Source: Desulfosporosinus sp.
GTDB lineage: Bacteria; Bacillota; Desulfitobacteriia; Desulfitobacteriales; Desulfitobacteriaceae
Assembly (NCBI GenBank): GCA_003513495.1
Contig: DOPM01000020.1
Span: 40,575-104,574, forward strand
Direction of reading: 5' to 3'
Length of the DNA stretch: 64,000 nucleotides
Each line of letters begins with the position of its first letter. Positions within the stretch are counted from its first letter, which is position 1. The notes beneath the pieces were generated by a model that ran no database searches, was not told the DNA's origin, and was given only the letters and a program-made list of their open reading frames with translations. Shown here in pieces: positions 60,154 through 64,000 of this stretch. Made by a program: the position numbers and the translations under genes.

Positions 60154-62637
60154 TTAGATCGCACTGTGCTCTGTTCTAGCGATGATATCATCTTGTAAAT
60201 CAGAGGACAGCTCGACAAAATATGCACTATATCCAGCAACCCGTACGATCAGACCGCGGTATTTCGACGGATCTTTTTTAGCAGCAAGTAGCGTTTCTTT
60301 ATTGACAATGTTGAATTGTAAATGCCACAATTTCAAATCGCACCAAGTTCTAATAAAGGATACTAATTTAGCTGACCCTTCTTCACCGGCTACACAAGTT
60401 GGGCTCAATTTTATGTTCAATAATCTAGCCGCACGATTTCTGAAGTTATAGTTCTTAGAGTTGAAGTTTGACATAAGAACTGCTGTAGGACCATTGACGT
60501 CTGCGCCATGGGATGCGGAAGATCCATCAGAAAGAGGGGCCCATGCTTTTCTACCATTTGGTGTAGCACTGACGACTTTACCGAATGGAACGTGCGAGGT
60601 GAAAGGTACAAGCCTTAGATCAAGATGGACACCAAGCTCTTTCGAGTATTTTTTTGTGAATTTAAGGGCTTCTCTATCAACGTCTTTAGCAATCACATCG
60701 GAATAAGAATCGTTATTTCCATATTTAGGTGCATTCAAGAGCATCTCGCGAATCGCTTCGTAGCCTTCAAAGTTACTCTTCATGGCTGCAACGAGTTCTG
60801 CCATCGTTAATTTCTTATCTTCAAAGACAAGTTTTTTGATAACAGCTAAAGAGTCAACGACCGTACCATAGCCCATCAATTCAAAGTAACCAAGATCAAT
60901 TCCTCCCTCGATGGCTGGAGTATGCAGATCCTTACATGTCTCCATGCAGAGGTCATGCATCAAGGAACCGAGCGGGGTAGCAAAATGTTTTGGACGCATA
61001 TTGATAATAATGTGTTGTTGGATGAATGCATGTTTCAGGAAGTTCGTTTGTTGAGCAACATATGCATTCCAGAACTCATCCCAAGTTTTGAAGTTCGTTG
61101 GATCTCCTGTTTGAAGCCCAACCACTTCATCCCCGAATTTGAGCATTTTACCGTTGTAGAGAGTTAACTCTACGGCTGCCGCAAAGTTCACATATGGGTT
61201 ACCACTTGTATAGGTATCGCGATTCGGCATTCTACATTCAGCACAACCGGATACAGCATAGTCATAAGCCTCTTCGAAACAAGCCCCTTTAGAAAGTAAT
61301 AGCGAAACAACTTCTTCATCATTAATGAGTTTAGGAAAGCCTGTACCTTCTTTAATGGTTTCCGCCACTTCATAGAGATACCGTTCTGGAGCACGAGAAT
61401 GGATCCGAGCAGCAAGGTCAGGGTAATTCAGAGGGAATTCTTGCTTGGACTTCAAGAAGATGTATGTCAGGTCATTGGTAGCATCCAAGCCATCTGGAGT
61501 TTGACCACCAACGGTAACTGCTTCCCAGTGTGCATACCCTTCATTAAATGCGCCACCGGTCGGAGATAGATAGAGATCGATGAACTGGGCCATAGCTACC
61601 CACATGCATTCCAGTAATTCTGTCGCTTGATCTTCATTGATGCGACCCTCTTCAAGATCCTTCTTATAATAAGGATAGAAGTATTGGTCCATCCGACCGT
61701 TAGATATAATCGTACCTGTCTTTTGCTCAATTCTGGAGAACATTTGGGTAAACCACTGAGATTGAACCGCTTCACGGAAATCTCGAGCAGGGTTTTCAGG
61801 TACCCATGCACAACGCTCAGCAATATCCTGTAATTCTTGTTTCCTTTGGGCATCTGATTCCTTATTAGCTAGCTCAGCAGCTAATTTTGCATGTCTCTTA
61901 GCCCAAAGAACGATAGCATCACAGGTGATAATAACAGCTTCTAGGAAAGGCTTCTTCTCCATGTTATCGACTGGGCTCATTGGATCAAGAGCTTCAAGCT
62001 TTTGTTGAGCCTCTTCTTTGATTCCTTTAAAACCTCTTTTCAGGACTTTCTCATAATCATGAACCCACTGAATTGAGGAACGAAAAGTTGCCGTTTCATT
62101 CACAAGGAATCTTGAATTCAAGGGGTTTTCTGGATCATAGGTTAATTTAAAGGTATCCTCCGGAAGAGCCATTGCCAAATTTTCGTGGAACGTTTTACCC
62201 TTCCAATACGGGGCAATCTCATTAATGATGACCTGAGCATCCTCTGGCGTGACGTCAAAAGGAGACTCAACCCTGTTCGGGAGTTGTTCAATGGCGACAT
62301 CCAGGAAATCCCCATCTAATTCAGGGAAAAGAATCCCATAGCGCCCTTGATAGCCTGCTCTCCCAACTAAAAGCTGATGATCATCGATGTAAACGGTGAT
62401 GTTTTCGGCAGTGTATTTTAAGGCTTTGGCCCATCTTAATACGAGGGGTTGCCCTTCCGTTTCCCTAAAGGATTGCGTAAAGTATTTTGCTCTTTCCACA
62501 TCAATTTTGGGACGAAGGTCTTGGAAACTAGTCAATATTTGAAAGACTCTTTCGCGGCCTTCGAAATTTTTCTTACCCAATTGTTCTTCTTGGATTCTTT
62601 GTTCATGAGGGGATAATACGTTACAGCAGGATTCCAT
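60154..62637 (-). CDS. islA: Glycyl-radical sulfite-lyase, isethionate lyase-like
   Basis: 827-aa glycyl-radical enzyme. The glycyl loop is VRVAGYSAYF (G802) and the thiyl Cys/Glu pair is GCAE (C465, E467). R186 and Q190 (FRSSIQ), and R675 and F679 (LRLVPF), sit exactly 3 less than the substrate residues I recall for Bilophila/Desulfovibrio IslA (R189, Q193, C468, E470, R678, F682, G805). IslA cleaves isethionate to acetaldehyde and sulfite. The closest alternative is DHPS sulfite-lyase HpsG. A dehydratase or TMA-lyase is less likely. ATAGGAGGC precedes the ATG. Confidence 0.85.
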   Translation of the reverse strand: MESCCNVLSPHEQRIQEEQLGKKNFEGRERVFQILTSFQDLRPKIDVERAKYFTQSFRETEGQPLVLRWAKALKYTAENITVYIDDHQLLVGRAGYQGRYGILFPELDGDFLDVAIEQLPNRVESPFDVTPEDAQVIINEIAPYWKGKTFHENLAMALPEDTFKLTYDPENPLNSRFLVNETATFRSSIQWVHDYEKVLKRGFKGIKEEAQQKLEALDPMSPVDNMEKKPFLEAVIITCDAIVLWAKRHAKLAAELANKESDAQRKQELQDIAERCAWVPENPARDFREAVQSQWFTQMFSRIEQKTGTIISNGRMDQYFYPYYKKDLEEGRINEDQATELLECMWVAMAQFIDLYLSPTGGAFNEGYAHWEAVTVGGQTPDGLDATNDLTYIFLKSKQEFPLNYPDLAARIHSRAPERYLYEVAETIKEGTGFPKLINDEEVVSLLLSKGACFEEAYDYAVSGCAECRMPNRDTYTSGNPYVNFAAAVELTLYNGKMLKFGDEVVGLQTGDPTNFKTWDEFWNAYVAQQTNFLKHAFIQQHIIINMRPKHFATPLGSLMHDLCMETCKDLHTPAIEGGIDLGYFELMGYGTVVDSLAVIKKLVFEDKKLTMAELVAAMKSNFEGYEAIREMLLNAPKYGNNDSYSDVIAKDVDREALKFTKKYSKELGVHLDLRLVPFTSHVPFGKVVSATPNGRKAWAPLSDGSSASHGADVNGPTAVLMSNFNSKNYNFRNRAARLLNIKLSPTCVAGEEGSAKLVSFIRTWCDLKLWHLQFNIVNKETLLAAKKDPSKYRGLIVRVAGYSAYFVELSSDLQDDIIARTEHSAI

Positions 62638-62696
62638 AATCTATTGCCTCCTATTATTCATTTATTTATGTCTAATTCATTAAACATCTTATTGAT

Positions 62697-62714
62697 CTAA
62701 ACCAGTCGGTTTAG
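62697..62714. promoter_or_regulatory. Dyad upstream of islA
   Basis: CTAAACC-AGTC-GGTTTAG, a 7-bp perfect dyad in the 118-nt gap between dctM and islA, 60 nt before the islA RBS. It could be an operator or a weak hairpin; there is no T tract. Confidence 0.35.
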
Positions 62715-62755
62715 AATAGAAATCGGGATATAGTTCAGCATGTTTATGCTACTAT

Positions 62756-64000
62756 TTACTTGACAAAGTGTGTCAGGAACATTGAAATTGACGGAATAAA
62801 GGTAATGAACAGCAATGCAATAACCATGACAATGACGAATGGGACAACAGCTTTTGAGATGTCTCCAATTTTTAGTTTGGCCACGCCACATGCTACAAAC
62901 AAGTTAACACCCACTGGCGGTGTAATAAACCCAATGGCCAGGGCTACCACCATGACGATGCCGAAGTGGATCGGATCGACCCCGACTTGAGTAACGATCG
63001 GAAGTAAAATCGGGGTAAGGATGACGATGGCCGCTAGAGCTTCCATAAAAACTCCAATACAGAGCAATAAAACAATAACCAATAAAAGAATGGTAATTCT
63101 ATTGTCAGTTAAGGCAAGCATCCAATCTGCAATTTGTGTAGGTATTTGTTCAATAGTCAGAATGTTTCCGAATATTGTCGCCATCGCCATCAGCGCTATG
63201 ATAACAGCTGACGTACTACACGCTTCAATAAGACAGGAAGTAATATTTTTAAGGTTGATTCCTTTATAAACAAAAACGCCTACCACTAAGCCATAAAAAG
63301 CTGCCACAGCCGCTGATTCCGTAGGTGTCATAAGTCCGGAATAAATACCACCTAAAATAATAACCGGAACCATCAATGCCCATTTGGCATCCCAAAAAGC
63401 TTTCATAATGGTTTTTGGAGTCCGCTTGCGCGCTTCTCCTTTCCAGCCATTCTTTTTAGAATACCAATAAGCTACGCACATCAAGGCAATTCCTATTATT
63501 ACGCCTGGTACGATGCCACCCATAAATAGTTTTCCGATAGATACTTGAGCTGAAACACCGAATACCACGAAGGGATTGCTGGGAGGGATCATTACACCGA
63601 TTGCTCCAGCAGCAGCAATGAGTGCTGCAGAAAACGATTTAGAATACCCTCTTTCCACCATGGCGGGAATTGTTAAGGAACCAATTGCCGCTACTGTGGC
63701 TGGTCCTGAACCGCTGATGGCAGCAAAGAACATACTTGTTGCGACAGTCGCTAATGCCAGTCCTCCAGTGAACGAACCTAAAAGCTCGTCAGCCAAGGCT
63801 AAAAGCCGCTTGGATAAGCCTCCTGCACCCATAAAAACACCTGCAGCTACAAAAAAGGGAATAGCCATGATAGGAAAACTGTCAATTGAAGTAAAGGCAA
63901 TCTGCGCTACATATTCTATCGGCATAGTTCCCGCAGCGGCAATCGTAGCCAAGGCCGAAAGCCCTAAGGCCATAGCAATGGGAACGCCAATGAATAAAAA
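62756..64000 (-). CDS. dctM: TRAP transporter large permease subunit (partial)
   Basis: DctM-type membrane subunit of a TRAP transporter. At least 414 aa are in the window, and the 5' end runs off the right edge (the edge encodes FLFIGVPIA before the MALGLS stretch). About 12 membrane helices; typical IPFFVAAGVFMGAGGLSKR, SGSGPATVAAIG, GVMIPPSNPFVVFG and FITPPVGVNLFVA. The small permease and binding protein should lie beyond the window. Sulfonate-lyase clusters of this type often use a TRAP importer for isethionate. Confidence 0.94.
   Translation of the reverse strand, partial: FLFIGVPIAMALGLSALATIAAAGTMPIEYVAQIAFTSIDSFPIMAIPFFVAAGVFMGAGGLSKRLLALADELLGSFTGGLALATVATSMFFAAISGSGPATVAAIGSLTIPAMVERGYSKSFSAALIAAAGAIGVMIPPSNPFVVFGVSAQVSIGKLFMGGIVPGVIIGIALMCVAYWYSKKNGWKGEARKRTPKTIMKAFWDAKWALMVPVIILGGIYSGLMTPTESAAVAAFYGLVVGVFVYKGINLKNITSCLIEACSTSAVIIALMAMATIFGNILTIEQIPTQIADWMLALTDNRITILLLVIVLLLCIGVFMEALAAIVILTPILLPIVTQVGVDPIHFGIVMVVALAIGFITPPVGVNLFVACGVAKLKIGDISKAVVPFVIVMVIALLFITFIPSISMFLTHFVK

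Overview
The window reads as a chromosomal segment of an anaerobic, endospore-forming, Gram-positive clostridium. It most resembles the Desulfitobacterium/Desulfosporosinus group of Peptococcaceae-like Firmicutes. The evidence is sporulation genes (gpr, ylbJ, a mini-SASP), TTG and GTG starts with strong Shine-Dalgarno sites, the Fe-S serine dehydratase pair sdaAB/sdaAA, FabK as the enoyl-ACP reductase, and an oxygen-sensitive glycyl-radical C-S lyase. The genus is inferred from gene content and remembered synteny, not from a search.

Most of the window is a housekeeping backbone on the minus strand. Its order closely follows the Bacillus yloC-to-smc region: yicC-remA-gmk-rpoZ-coaBC-metK, then priA-def-fmt-yugP-rsmB-rlmN, the FHA/PP2C/FtsW/PBP/PASTA-kinase block, rsgA-rpe-thiN, hslO, rpmB (plus strand), yloU-fakA, sdaAB-sdaAA, recG, rsmD, ackA, yceD-rpmF, fapR-plsX-fabH-fabK-fabD-fabG-acpP, a second FabK-like protein, fabF, rnc and smc.

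Accessory material interrupts this backbone. Positions 15.2-20.5 kb hold a patatin-like phospholipase, ylbJ, gpr and a 42-codon SASP-like gene. Positions 20.46-21.2 kb hold an orphan AAA ATPase. Positions 29.1-30.2 kb hold a lipoprotein and a cluster of repeats. Positions 46.2-53.5 kb, between priA and metK, hold a PyrR-attenuated uracil permease, a Uma2-family protein, paaK with an ACT protein, and a GntR/YtrA-regulated ABC module. Positions 58.1-64.0 kb, at the right edge, hold a sulfonate-degradation cluster: TRAP transporter DctM, a glycyl-radical sulfite-lyase most like isethionate lyase IslA, its activase IslB, and a TauE/SafE-family anion exporter.

Several systems work together. The fab/acp/plsX genes under FapR make acyl chains and hand them to phospholipid synthesis. 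The PASTA kinase, its PP2C phosphatase, two FHA proteins, a SEDS polymerase and a transpeptidase form a cell-wall control unit in the order known from mycobacteria. The sulfonate cluster would import isethionate (or a related sulfonate), release sulfite, and possibly export an anion.

The intergenic DNA is rich in dispersed repeats. The most interesting are two loci (1-121 and 30095-30178) of hairpins whose loops present CARGGATG. One of them matches the CsrA SELEX consensus at every position.
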